The position numbers were made by a program, and so were the translations under genes. From DALYDP01 sp964348685 (lineage in GTDB: Bacteria; Patescibacteriota; Gracilibacteria; Peribacterales; Peribacteraceae), in NCBI GenBank assembly GCA_964348685.1, contig CAYGDM010000049.1, positions 1 to 8,376 of the forward strand: DNA of 8,376 nt, given 5' to 3'. Positions within the stretch are counted from its first letter, which is position 1. Every line of letters begins with the position of its first letter. This document shows, in pieces, positions 1 to 6,886 of this stretch. The notes under the pieces are model-generated. The model was not told the origin of the DNA, did not search any database, and saw only the letters and a list, made by a program, of their open reading frames with translations.

Positions 1-996
1 ATCGTCGGCAGCGTCGGCAAGACGACGACGAAAGAATTGTTGAAATGCGTGCTTGCGGACCTCTCGCCGGTCACGACGCCGGAACACGTGAACACCGAGC
101 TCGGTGTGGCTGCATGGTTATTGAAGGTCATCCCACGCGGAGATGTAGCGGCGTCGCATGCAACGCCGCTTCTGATCGTCGAAATGGGAGCCTACAGAAA
201 AGGAGAGATCGCGACTCTGTGCCAGGTTGCCCAACCCACGATCGGCGTCGTCACCGCGCTCGGCTCCGATCACCTCGCGCTCTTCGGGTCCGAACAAGCG
301 ATCATCGACGCGAACGCGGAGATCCTTACGGCGCTCCCGCAGGACGGCCACGCATTCTTGCTGGGTGATAATTCGGCATCCGCAAGCCTCAAACAGCGCG
401 CATCATGCGCAGTAACGATCGCGGGATCGGCCGACGCAACGGATGTGAAGGACACTGACCGCGGCCTCACGATCGATGCCGGTGCAACGCGTTTCAACGT
501 GGCTCTGCACGGCATGCACAACGCCGGCAACGTGATGCTCGCTATCGCGGTCGCGCGGCACCTGGGAGTGACGGACGAACGCATTCGCGAACTGCTCGCG
601 GGCTTCCGCGGCTCGGCCCACACCTTCCACCTCAAGAAAGAGCGGGGCGTGCTGATCCTCGACGACACCTACAACGTGAGCCCGCTCAGCTTCAAGGCCG
701 CGCTCGAATGGGCGAAGAGCCGGAGTGAACGCCCGCGCGTCTTGCTCACGAGCGGCCTCCTTGAAACCGGCACCGATGAAGAAAAATTCCTCCGCGAGCT
801 TGGAACCGCAGCGAAGAAGAGCGTCGAACGCGTTGTCTTCACGACCGATGCGGGACGAGCCACCTTCGCCGAAGCGTTCGGCAAACCGGTCGAGCTCCTC
901 TCCGCGAAAAGCGCTTCGTCCGCCGTGGCGGACGACGGCCTCCTTGTCTGTGTCGGCCGCATGCCGCCCTCCACGATACAACGCCTGCTCCCATGA
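1..996 (+). CDS. murF: MurF-like Mur ligase, 5'-truncated by the window edge
   Basis: Partial gene; 331 residues are visible, and the N-terminal UDP-substrate-binding part lies before the window. MurF joins D-Ala-D-Ala to UDP-MurNAc-tripeptide in the cytoplasm using ATP. Visible landmarks, numbered from the first visible residue: P-loop GSVGKTTTK at 3-11, VEMGA at 60-64, ALGSDHL at 86-92, the G-x-H-N-x-x-N type segment LHGMHNAGN at 169-177, and DDTYNVSP at 221-228 (family DDxYNxxP), followed by a C-terminal domain. The order and spacing fit MurF better than MurC, MurD or MurE. Two usually conserved active-site residues differ. Where the family has the carbamylated lysine (AKxE) there is Asn105 (ANAE), and where Mur ligases have HRF/HRxE there is HTF (Thr208). 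It may be a divergent active enzyme or a degenerate one. The TGA stop overlaps the next ATG, so translation is probably coupled to the aminotransferase gene. Confidence 0.85.
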   Translation: MVGSVGKTTTKELLKCVLADLSPVTTPEHVNTELGVAAWLLKVIPRGDVAASHATPLLIVEMGAYRKGEIATLCQVAQPTIGVVTALGSDHLALFGSEQAIIDANAEILTALPQDGHAFLLGDNSASASLKQRASCAVTIAGSADATDVKDTDRGLTIDAGATRFNVALHGMHNAGNVMLAIAVARHLGVTDERIRELLAGFRGSAHTFHLKKERGVLILDDTYNVSPLSFKAALEWAKSRSERPRVLLTSGLLETGTDEEKFLRELGTAAKKSVERVVFTTDAGRATFAEAFGKPVELLSAKSASSAVADDGLLVCVGRMPPSTIQRLLP

Positions 997-2240
997 CACG
1001 CTTCTCCCCCATCCACCACACCTTCGGCCCCCATGTGGATAGGCGCTACCTACGGCGCACGCTCGCGCTGAGCTACGCGCCGTGGCGGTACCGGAAGGGC
1101 CCCGACCGCGACCTGCTGCGCGCAGATCTGAAAGCGCGATACGGCATGGACACGGCGCTGTTTGCGACCGGACGCGAAGCACTGCTCGCGCTGCTGCGCA
1201 CGTTCAAGCTGCCCGCGGGCGCGGAGGTGATCGTGCAAGGGTTCACGTGCGTCGTCGTCCCGAATGCCATCAAAGCCGCGGGGCTCAAACCCGTATACGC
1301 CGACCTCGACCCAGACACCTTGAACCTCACGCCCGAAACCGCGTCATACGCGTCGACCCCGCTCACGCGCGTCGTCATCTGCCAACATATGTTCGGCATC
1401 CCGTCGCCGGCCGAAGAACTGAAAAAACTGTGTGATGCACATGGCTGGATCCTCATCGAAGACTGCGCGCACGCCCTGCCCGACCGCGCCGGCCCCGATG
1501 ACATGCTGAAACATGCAGACCACGCGTTTTGCAGTTTTGGCCGCGATAAAGCCGTCTCCGGCCTCAGCGGCGGCGCGACCATGACGCGCGATCCTGAAAC
1601 CGCGAGTCGTCTTGCTGAGATCGAGAACAAAGCGAAAGAATTACCGCTCCTCCAGATCATTCGGTTGCTCGAATATCCATCGCGCATGGCGCACATCGTC
1701 CGCCCCTTGATCGGCCTCAAGCTCGCGGGCCCACTGCTCTGGATCCAAAAAATCCTCGGACTCTTCACGCCTGTCCTCACGACCGAAGAGAAAGCCGGGC
1801 GCACGCCGTTCGCCGTCCGGAAAATGCCCAACGTCTGCGCGGCCCTCGCGCGGTGGCAGCTCGGTGAGCTGGAGCAAATCAACGATCACCGACGGATGCT
1901 GACGAAGAAATACCTCGAAGCATCGGGCACGCACGGCTGGAAAGTCATGCGCGCGATTTCGCCTACGATGCCGTTGCAGAAATTCCCCATGTTTGTATCC
2001 AATGCTCGCACCGTTCGACAGCGGCTCACGGCAAGGAACATCCACCTCGACGACGGTTGGACCGGCTGCGTGGTCTGTCCGGGCGCCTGCGACGTCGCAG
2101 CCGCGGGCTACAAGGCCGGAACCGACCCGCATGCGGAAACCGCTTCGGAGAGCGTCCTGAGCCTTCCTACGCACCCCACGATGACGTTGGCACAGGCCGA
2201 CGAACTCATCGCGGCGCTCGCCCCCCTCCTTCGATCATGA
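993..2240 (+). CDS. DegT/DnrJ/EryC1/StrS-family PLP-dependent aminotransferase
   Basis: This 415-aa protein is a fold-type I, PLP-dependent sugar-aminotransferase-type enzyme, a family that usually aminates keto sugars for envelope glycans. Visible features are the cofactor phosphate-binding segment ATGREALLALL (58-68), GFTC..VPNAI (83-93), the conserved Asp/His motif IEDCAHAL (155-162) whose Asp157 should contact the PLP ring nitrogen, and SFGRDKAVSGLSGG (181-194) with Lys186 as the likely Schiff-base lysine. A C-terminal LPTHPTMT (391-398) matches the usual family ending. Residues about 216-260 form an unusually hydrophobic helical stretch that could make a membrane-associated or dimer surface. 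The catalytic residues look intact, unlike several neighbours. The start is set by ATGA overlap with the preceding Mur ligase, and the stop overlaps the next start in the same way. The substrate cannot be read from the sequence; the neighbours suggest a peptidoglycan or glycan precursor. Confidence 0.88.
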   Translation: MTRFSPIHHTFGPHVDRRYLRRTLALSYAPWRYRKGPDRDLLRADLKARYGMDTALFATGREALLALLRTFKLPAGAEVIVQGFTCVVVPNAIKAAGLKPVYADLDPDTLNLTPETASYASTPLTRVVICQHMFGIPSPAEELKKLCDAHGWILIEDCAHALPDRAGPDDMLKHADHAFCSFGRDKAVSGLSGGATMTRDPETASRLAEIENKAKELPLLQIIRLLEYPSRMAHIVRPLIGLKLAGPLLWIQKILGLFTPVLTTEEKAGRTPFAVRKMPNVCAALARWQLGELEQINDHRRMLTKKYLEASGTHGWKVMRAISPTMPLQKFPMFVSNARTVRQRLTARNIHLDDGWTGCVVCPGACDVAAAGYKAGTDPHAETASESVLSLPTHPTMTLAQADELIAALAPLLRS

Positions 2241-3319
2241 CCATCCGCCACGCGACCGATCCGCAGGCCTGGGAGCAATTCGTCACCGCGCAGCGGTACG
2301 CGTCGTTTTTGCAGAGCTGGATGATGGGCGAGGTGTACCGCGACATCGGGCAGGAACCGATCCGCCTCGTCGCGGAAGATAGTGGCCAGGTCGTCGGCGC
2401 ATGCCAGGCGATCGTCGTCCCCGCGCGCCGCGGCAAGCACCTCATGGTCCAGTACGGTCCACTGGTTCGGGATGAAGCGACGATGCTCGCACTGCTCGAT
2501 GCCCTGAAAGACGAAGCGTCTAAACACGCGTGCTCGTTCATCCGGGTCAGCCCGTTCTGGCTCGAGCACGATCCATTGGCAACGTCGCTCCGGTCGCACG
2601 GTGCCGTCGACTCTCCGATGCACCTCCTCTCGGAATACACGTGGTACATCCCGCTGAAGACGACCGACCGCTGGGCAGGCGACGCGCTATCGAATGAAAA
2701 ACGGCCTGCGGAAGCCATTCTTGCGGATATGCGCAAGACGACCCGCAACCTCGTCGGGCGCGCCGAACGCGAAGGCGTGACGGTCGTTGCCTCGAAAAAT
2801 CCCCTCGAAGACCTTGAAGCGTATTTCGTCCTGCAAGAAGAAACGAAAAAGCGCCACCACTTCGTCCCCTACCGCGACTCGTACATCCACGCGCAGGTGA
2901 AACACTTCGCGCCGAAGGGCCAAGCCATCGTCTACGTCGCTCGCTACCAGGGCGAGGTCGTCGCGGCGTCGGTGCACATGAGCTACGCCGGTATCACCAG
3001 CTACCACCACGGCGCGAGCACGCAAAAGTTCTCGAAGATCCCGGCGAGCACCCTCCTGCAATGGACGGCAATCCGCGAGGCGCTCGAGCGCGGCGACGAC
3101 GTCTACAACTTCTGGGGCATCGCGCCGCGAAAGATTTTGGACGATGGCAAAGAAGTAATCATCAACCCCAAGCACCCGTTCGCGGGCGTCACGACGTTCA
3201 AGACGGGCTTCGGCGGCAAGCCACTCCCACTCACGCATTGCGCCGACCTGCCGCTGACGGGCGGCTACCGGCTGACGCGTGCGTTCGAACTCTTCCGCAA
3301 GTGGAAGAGGGGCTTCTGA
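2237..3319 (+). CDS. FemAB-family aminoacyltransferase (peptidoglycan bridge formation)
   Basis: This 360-aa protein resembles FemA/FemB/FemX, which transfer amino acids from aminoacyl-tRNA to the stem peptide of lipid-linked or UDP-linked peptidoglycan precursors. Both GNAT-like halves are recognisable: FLQSWMMGEVY (24-34), HLMVQYGPLV (68-77), the central MRKTTRNLVGRAEREGV (165-181), the second-domain core IVYVARYQGEVVAASVHMSY (231-250), HHGAST (257-262), LLQWTAIREALERGDDVYNF (273-292) followed by WGIAP, and HPFAGVTTFKTGFGG (313-327). No long coiled-coil insertion like that of the staphylococcal Fem proteins is seen. The start at ATG 2237 is chosen because it forms an ATGA overlap with the aminotransferase stop and gives the family-like N-terminus; the frame is open further upstream, but that part only shadows the preceding gene. 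The amino acid transferred is unknown. Context supports a wall-precursor role after the MurF step. Confidence 0.9.
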   Translation: MTIRHATDPQAWEQFVTAQRYASFLQSWMMGEVYRDIGQEPIRLVAEDSGQVVGACQAIVVPARRGKHLMVQYGPLVRDEATMLALLDALKDEASKHACSFIRVSPFWLEHDPLATSLRSHGAVDSPMHLLSEYTWYIPLKTTDRWAGDALSNEKRPAEAILADMRKTTRNLVGRAEREGVTVVASKNPLEDLEAYFVLQEETKKRHHFVPYRDSYIHAQVKHFAPKGQAIVYVARYQGEVVAASVHMSYAGITSYHHGASTQKFSKIPASTLLQWTAIREALERGDDVYNFWGIAPRKILDDGKEVIINPKHPFAGVTTFKTGFGGKPLPLTHCADLPLTGGYRLTRAFELFRKWKRGF

Positions 3320-3336
3320 GCGCCTACAATCGAACC

Positions 3337-3657
3337 ATGAAGAAACACACGGCCCCTTCGACAGGCTCAGGGCAAGAGACCCAGACGATCGAAGAAAAAA
3401 TGGACGTGATCATTCTACACCTCGAACGCATGGACCGCCGTGACCGCATGAGGATGTGGGGCGGGTATTTCCACAGCGCGCTCACGATCATCCCGATGAT
3501 CTTCTTCATCTGGAGCACGTGGTACCTCTACGCGCACTTCGACGACATTATGGGAGCGATGATGCAGCAGGCCGCGGGCCGCGCCGCGGAATCGACGGGC
3601 CAGAGCTACGAGGATGTCATGCGACAAATCCGGGAGGCATTCGGGATGGGAGAATAA
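3337..3657 (+). CDS. Small single-span membrane protein
   Basis: This 106-aa protein lies 17 bp after the FemAB gene and is probably co-transcribed with it. Residues 18-42 are charged and helical (EEKMDVIILHLERMDRRDRM). Residues about 45-67 form one hydrophobic span (FHSALTIIPMIFFIWSTWYL), followed by a Met/Gln/Ala-rich tail that ends with a charged amphipathic segment. The run of Arg before the span suggests an N-in orientation. I remember similar small proteins with an HLERMDRRDR-like segment from candidate-phyla genomes, but no function is known to me. Residues 7-13 (PSTGSGQ) come from a DNA motif that looks like a dispersed repeat; without it the protein could begin at the in-frame ATG at 3400. 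A hexamer TACAAT lies six bases before the ATG, so a private leaderless promoter is possible. Confidence 0.75.
   Translation: MKKHTAPSTGSGQETQTIEEKMDVIILHLERMDRRDRMRMWGGYFHSALTIIPMIFFIWSTWYLYAHFDDIMGAMMQQAAGRAAESTGQSYEDVMRQIREAFGMGE
3355..3376 (+). repeat. Short dispersed-repeat-like motif inside a coding region
   Basis: A 22-bp stretch, CCTTCGACAGGCTCAGG at 3355-3371 continuing with GCAAG, reads PSTGSGQ in the membrane-protein frame and CPEPVEG on the opposite strand. I recall both peptide forms (PSTGSGQ/PSTSSGQ and PEPVEG) as translated traces of a short interspersed repeat seen in many environmental bacterial genomes. Only one copy is present here, so its repeat nature rests on recall and not on this window. 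Confidence 0.5.
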
Positions 3658-3670
3658 TCTCGACACGGCG

Positions 3671-3697
3671 AAAACCACCCTCCCCCTGCAAGGGTGG
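3671..3697 (-). terminator. Rho-independent terminator for the minus-strand argS/lipoprotein unit
   Basis: Read on the minus strand, CCACCCT (3697-3691), a nine-base loop, and AGGGTGG (3681-3675) form a seven-bp GC-rich stem followed at once by TTTT (3674-3671). It begins about 30 bases after the lipoprotein stop at 3727. On the plus strand no U-tract follows the hairpin, so it is expected to act mainly on minus-strand transcription. It may still slow the convergent plus-strand transcript. Confidence 0.65.
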
Positions 3698-3726
3698 GCG
3701 GTTCCCGCATGTTCGTGTGGGTGTTG

Positions 3727-5163
3727 TTATTGACCAGTAGAGAGCTTCACCACCTCCTCCGTCGTCATCGTCGGGAAGACGACGATCCCCGGTAACCTCA
3801 AGAGATCCGCGCGTGTGAACGTCCTCGCCGAGCCCTCGCTGAGGCCCAGCAGGTACCCCGCCTCGCTCGCCAGCATCGCGATGCGGTCGTTGACGCCTCC
3901 CTGCGGGAACGCCACGGCCATGACCGTGGTCTGGCCGCGCTCTTCGAGGAGCTTGCGGCTCTGCTGCAGTTCCAACGTTGCCTGGGCGTTCGTGAGGGCG
4001 CGGAAGTCATCGCCCGTGTGGCCGCCCGACTGCACGTCGAAGCCGTTGGCGCGGAGCGTCAGGAGCTGCTTCTCCGTGATGCCCGTCATACCGAGCAGCG
4101 ACGTCTCGATGAAGAGTGTCGCGTCGATGCCGGCGGCGTTCAGCGTGTCCGACGCGGCCTGGATGTTGTCGACCGTGAGGCCCGACACCGCAATCACCGC
4201 GGACTTCGGGTTAAGGCGCACGTCGCGGGCCTCCTGCTGCGTGAGCAGGTCTCCGAACTGGCGGAGTGTCATGAACGTGTATCCATTGTCCTTCAACGCC
4301 TTCACATGGCTCGGCAAGGCAGTCAAAAGCGCCGTGCCGTCGCGATCGAGCTTATAGTGCAAAATCGGCAATTCGAACGTGTTCTGGCGCACCTGGAACG
4401 ACGGCAGGAACGGCGCCAAGTAGCCTTCGGACACGTACCCCGTCTTACCGTCGAACGGCACGGCCGCCCAACCGTTTTGAATCGAAATCGGCTTCACCAA
4501 ACGCTGGCCCGGAATCTCCCCGATCTTCGGGCTGCTCTGGTCCGGCGACTGGCGGACGTTCACGAACGCGAAGTTCACGTAGTACTGCCCTTCGAATTGC
4601 TTCTTCTCCGTCGCGAGACGGTCGTCGCTCGTCACACGCGCGAGGTACTGCAGCGCGATAAACCCCTTCTTCCCATCGGCAAGTTGCACCTCCGCCCACG
4701 ACGCGTCGGGGAACGCGAGCACCGACACCATCGCTCCGCGCTCAAGGCGCTCCACGAGAGCCGACTGACTGTTCTGCCCTTCGCGCACGTTCACGAATTC
4801 ATTGGTGACACGGTATTGATTTGCGTCGGTCTGCGATCCCGCGCGAATGGCGTTGTACTGCGGAACTTTCGTCAGATCGAGGACGATCTCCGGCATCGCC
4901 GCGCCGCTCCCCGACGGCAACGGCAGCAAGTATGGAACGTCCGATCCCGACGTCGTGACGCTTCCCGAGCCGGACACCGTGATGTCATCGGCGATCTCCG
5001 TGAAGTCAGCCATGTCGTCTTCGGTGAACGTGAATTCTTCTTCACCCGGTGCGGCGCCGCCGCAACCCACGAAGAGGATGCCGAACGAGGCGACGAGCAA
5101 GAACCAGGTCAGGGGTGCCGCGGCGGTGTAGTGGCGGGAGCGGCGTGAACGGAACGGGGCCAT
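3727..5163 (-). CDS. Lipoprotein with two SH3b domains and a degenerate NodB (polysaccharide deacetylase) domain
   Basis: The protein has 478 aa. An Arg-rich N-terminus and hydrophobic core (18-32) end in a lipobox-like FVGC with Cys34, so it is probably an exported lipoprotein. An acidic, then Ser/Gly-rich, linker follows (37-90). Two SH3b wall-binding domains lie at about 117-177 (FVNVREGQN, WAEVQLADGKKGFI) and 193-252 (FVNVRQSPD, WAAVPFDGKTGYV). Residues about 265-465 follow the NodB layout: LPILHY near 265, GYTFMTLRQFGDLL, AVIAVSGLT (322-330) where TFDDG is expected, GGHTGDDF (380-387) where SHTxxH is expected, and VAFPQGGVND (417-426) for the YPYG motif. Both motif-1 Asp residues and the second metal His are missing; His382 remains. 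It is therefore probably a non-catalytic wall-binding protein. ATG 5163 is chosen because it directly precedes the signal peptide; the open frame upstream is low-complexity and overlaps argS. It starts 22 bp after argS. Confidence 0.85.
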   Translation of the reverse strand: MAPFRSRRSRHYTAAAPLTWFLLVASFGILFVGCGGAAPGEEEFTFTEDDMADFTEIADDITVSGSGSVTTSGSDVPYLLPLPSGSGAAMPEIVLDLTKVPQYNAIRAGSQTDANQYRVTNEFVNVREGQNSQSALVERLERGAMVSVLAFPDASWAEVQLADGKKGFIALQYLARVTSDDRLATEKKQFEGQYYVNFAFVNVRQSPDQSSPKIGEIPGQRLVKPISIQNGWAAVPFDGKTGYVSEGYLAPFLPSFQVRQNTFELPILHYKLDRDGTALLTALPSHVKALKDNGYTFMTLRQFGDLLTQQEARDVRLNPKSAVIAVSGLTVDNIQAASDTLNAAGIDATLFIETSLLGMTGITEKQLLTLRANGFDVQSGGHTGDDFRALTNAQATLELQQSRKLLEERGQTTVMAVAFPQGGVNDRIAMLASEAGYLLGLSEGSARTFTRADLLRLPGIVVFPTMTTEEVVKLSTGQ

Positions 5164-5175
5164 GGGACGGGGAGG

Positions 5176-5210
5176 AAAAAAGGAATTACATCCGCTCCGG
5201 GACCCGGAGC
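5176..5210 (-). terminator. Hairpin plus T-tract at the argS 3' end, possible weak terminator or attenuator
   Basis: Positions 5194-5210 are a perfect 17-base palindrome around one central base (GCTCCGGG, A, CCCGGAGC) lying in the last argS codons. On the minus strand it can fold into a seven-bp stem with a three-base loop. T6 (complement of 5181-5176) follows about 12 bases after the stem. This gap is longer than in a classical terminator, so the element may only reduce read-through from argS into the lipoprotein gene, or it may be coincidental coding constraint. Confidence 0.35.
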
Positions 5211-6886
5211 GTGAGGAGGGTGGCGCCGGCCTTGAGGACGGCGGCGGTGAGGGATGTGAGGCGGAGCCGGAGTCCGCGCTGCGGCTCGTTGGCATCCAGG
5301 ATGGTGTCGACGTTGTAGAACGCGTTGTAGTGCTGCGCGAGCTGGTAGAGGTAATTGGCCAGCTTATGCGGTAATTTCTCTGTTCGGGCTTCATCGAGCA
5401 CGGTCGAAAACTGCAGGAGGTGCGTGAAGAGCCTTCGCTCGTGCGGCGTCAGCGTGTCGACCTCGCCGACTTTCACATCTTTTCCTTCGACCTCCCCTTT
5501 GCGCAGCACCGACTTCGCGCGGGCGTAGGTGTACTGCAGGTACGGCGCGCTGTTGCCCTCGAAGCTGAGCATCTTGTCCCAGTCGAAGACCATATCCATC
5601 TTCCGGTTCTGACTGAGGATGCCGTACACGAGCGCGCCGACGCCCATCATCTCCGCGAGCTCTTGGGGGTTATCGGTCTGGATCGACTCGCCGCGTTCTT
5701 CGATGACGGCATGCGCTCGCTCGACTGCCTCTTCCAGCACGTGCTCCAACTTCAAGATGTTTCCCTTTCGCGTGCTCATCGATTTGTCCGCGAACCGCAT
5801 GCGGCCCATCGAAACGTGCTCCAGCGCCGGCAATTCCCATCCCAACTGCGCCACGACGGCGAACAGCTGCTTAAAGTGAAGCGACTGCGCGACGTCGACC
5901 ACGAACAACACTTCTTTCGGATGGAAGCGCTCGATGCGGTCTCGCATCATCGCGAGGTCGCGCGTGAGGTAGATCGTCGCACCGTCACCTTTCACCACGA
6001 TGGCGGGCGGCATGTTGTCGGCTTCCGGAAACTCCGCGATCAACGCTCCTTTTTCGCCCGTCTTGAACACCCCGCTCTTCTTCCCCTCTTCCACGACCGG
6101 CATCATTTTATCTTCGTAGTAACTTTCGCCCGTATCGACGTCGAACGATACGTTCAACCGCTCATAGATACCGCCGAGCGACGCCTTCGTGACGTCGACG
6201 ACGTCTTTCCAGAACGCCCGCAACTCCGCATCCCCCGCTTCCAGCTTACGGAACGCCTCACGTCCGGCATCTTCCAATGATTCGTCCTTCTCTGCTTCCT
6301 GGTGGAACTTCACGTACAAATCGAGCATCTCGTCGATCGAGCATTCGTTCGCCTTCTTCTTTCCCCAGCGCTCGAAGGCAACCGCCAACTTTCCGAACTG
6401 CGTGCCCCAGTCACCGATATAATTCCACGCGACGACCGGCGTGCCATCGTGGCGGTACATGTTCACGAGCGTCTGCCCGATCACGGTGCTCAGGATATGA
6501 TGGATGCCGAGCGGCTTCGCGATGTTCGGCTGCGAGTAGTCGACCACGACCGGCGCGTCCTTCTTGTTCGCCTTCTTCGGCTCAATCGCCTTCTCAACGC
6601 CCGCGACCTCCGCGAGGAATGCCGACGGCTTGAGCCAGATGTTCACGTAGCCCGCGCCCGCGACCTCCGCCTTCTCCACGTCCTCATGCGAATGCAACGC
6701 GGCGGCGAGTGCATCCGCGATTTCACGGGGCGATTTATTGACCTTCTTGGCAAGCTGCAGCGCAATGGACGTCGAAATATCGCCGTGATCCGCGTTTTGC
6801 GGAGGGCTCCATTCGATCACCACACCATCGACCGCGCCCTCCGTCTGGAGGTGCTTTTCGGCCGCGGATGAGAGGGAGGAAAACAT
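5186..6886 (-). CDS. argS: Arginyl-tRNA synthetase
   Basis: This 566-aa class I synthetase charges tRNA-Arg with arginine in the cytoplasm. Domains in order: an N-terminal additional domain (about 1-90, with NADHGDISTSIALQLAK), a Rossmann catalytic core opening with VVVDYSQPNIAKPLG (113-127), NYIGDWGTQFGKLA (155-168), IYLTRDLAMMRDRI (305-318), VLFVVDVAQSLHFKQLF (326-342), the MSTRKGN signature (370-376), SAPYLQYTYAR (446-456), and a DALR-type anticodon-binding domain ending in VPERM, typical of the family. The length is close to the usual 550-590 aa. The HIGH signature reads GIHH at 127-130 instead of HxGH, losing the first His and the Gly. No Shine-Dalgarno sequence precedes the ATG at 6886. 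A lipoprotein gene follows 22 bp downstream and is probably co-transcribed. Confidence 0.96.
   Translation of the reverse strand: MFSSLSSAAEKHLQTEGAVDGVVIEWSPPQNADHGDISTSIALQLAKKVNKSPREIADALAAALHSHEDVEKAEVAGAGYVNIWLKPSAFLAEVAGVEKAIEPKKANKKDAPVVVDYSQPNIAKPLGIHHILSTVIGQTLVNMYRHDGTPVVAWNYIGDWGTQFGKLAVAFERWGKKKANECSIDEMLDLYVKFHQEAEKDESLEDAGREAFRKLEAGDAELRAFWKDVVDVTKASLGGIYERLNVSFDVDTGESYYEDKMMPVVEEGKKSGVFKTGEKGALIAEFPEADNMPPAIVVKGDGATIYLTRDLAMMRDRIERFHPKEVLFVVDVAQSLHFKQLFAVVAQLGWELPALEHVSMGRMRFADKSMSTRKGNILKLEHVLEEAVERAHAVIEERGESIQTDNPQELAEMMGVGALVYGILSQNRKMDMVFDWDKMLSFEGNSAPYLQYTYARAKSVLRKGEVEGKDVKVGEVDTLTPHERRLFTHLLQFSTVLDEARTEKLPHKLANYLYQLAQHYNAFYNVDTILDANEPQRGLRLRLTSLTAAVLKAGATLLTLRVPERM

Noticed and set aside
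403..1182. 259-aa minus-strand open frame across the murF-like/aminotransferase junction
   Set aside because: Lies antisense to two well-supported genes and has no domain signature.
2057..2236. Upstream extension of the FemAB reading frame
   Set aside because: It is an Arg/Gly-rich shadow of the aminotransferase gene; ATG 2237 gives the family N-terminus and the ATGA overlap.
994..2240. Alternative genetic code with UGA read as Gly
   Set aside because: TGA ends three consecutive plus-strand genes at family-appropriate ends, two of them in ATGA overlaps with the next gene.
4018..5148. 376-aa plus-strand open frame opposite the SH3b/NodB lipoprotein
   Set aside because: Arg/His/Val-rich composition typical of an antisense shadow in GC-rich DNA, with no recognisable domain.
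5164..5394. N-terminal extension of the SH3b/NodB lipoprotein to a 555-aa frame
   Set aside because: The extra residues are Ser/Thr/Arg/Pro-rich, overlap argS in another frame, and would bury the signal peptide and lipobox.
5420..6280. 286-aa plus-strand open frame opposite argS
   Set aside because: Antisense shadow of a clearly real argS; low-complexity Arg/His/Leu composition.
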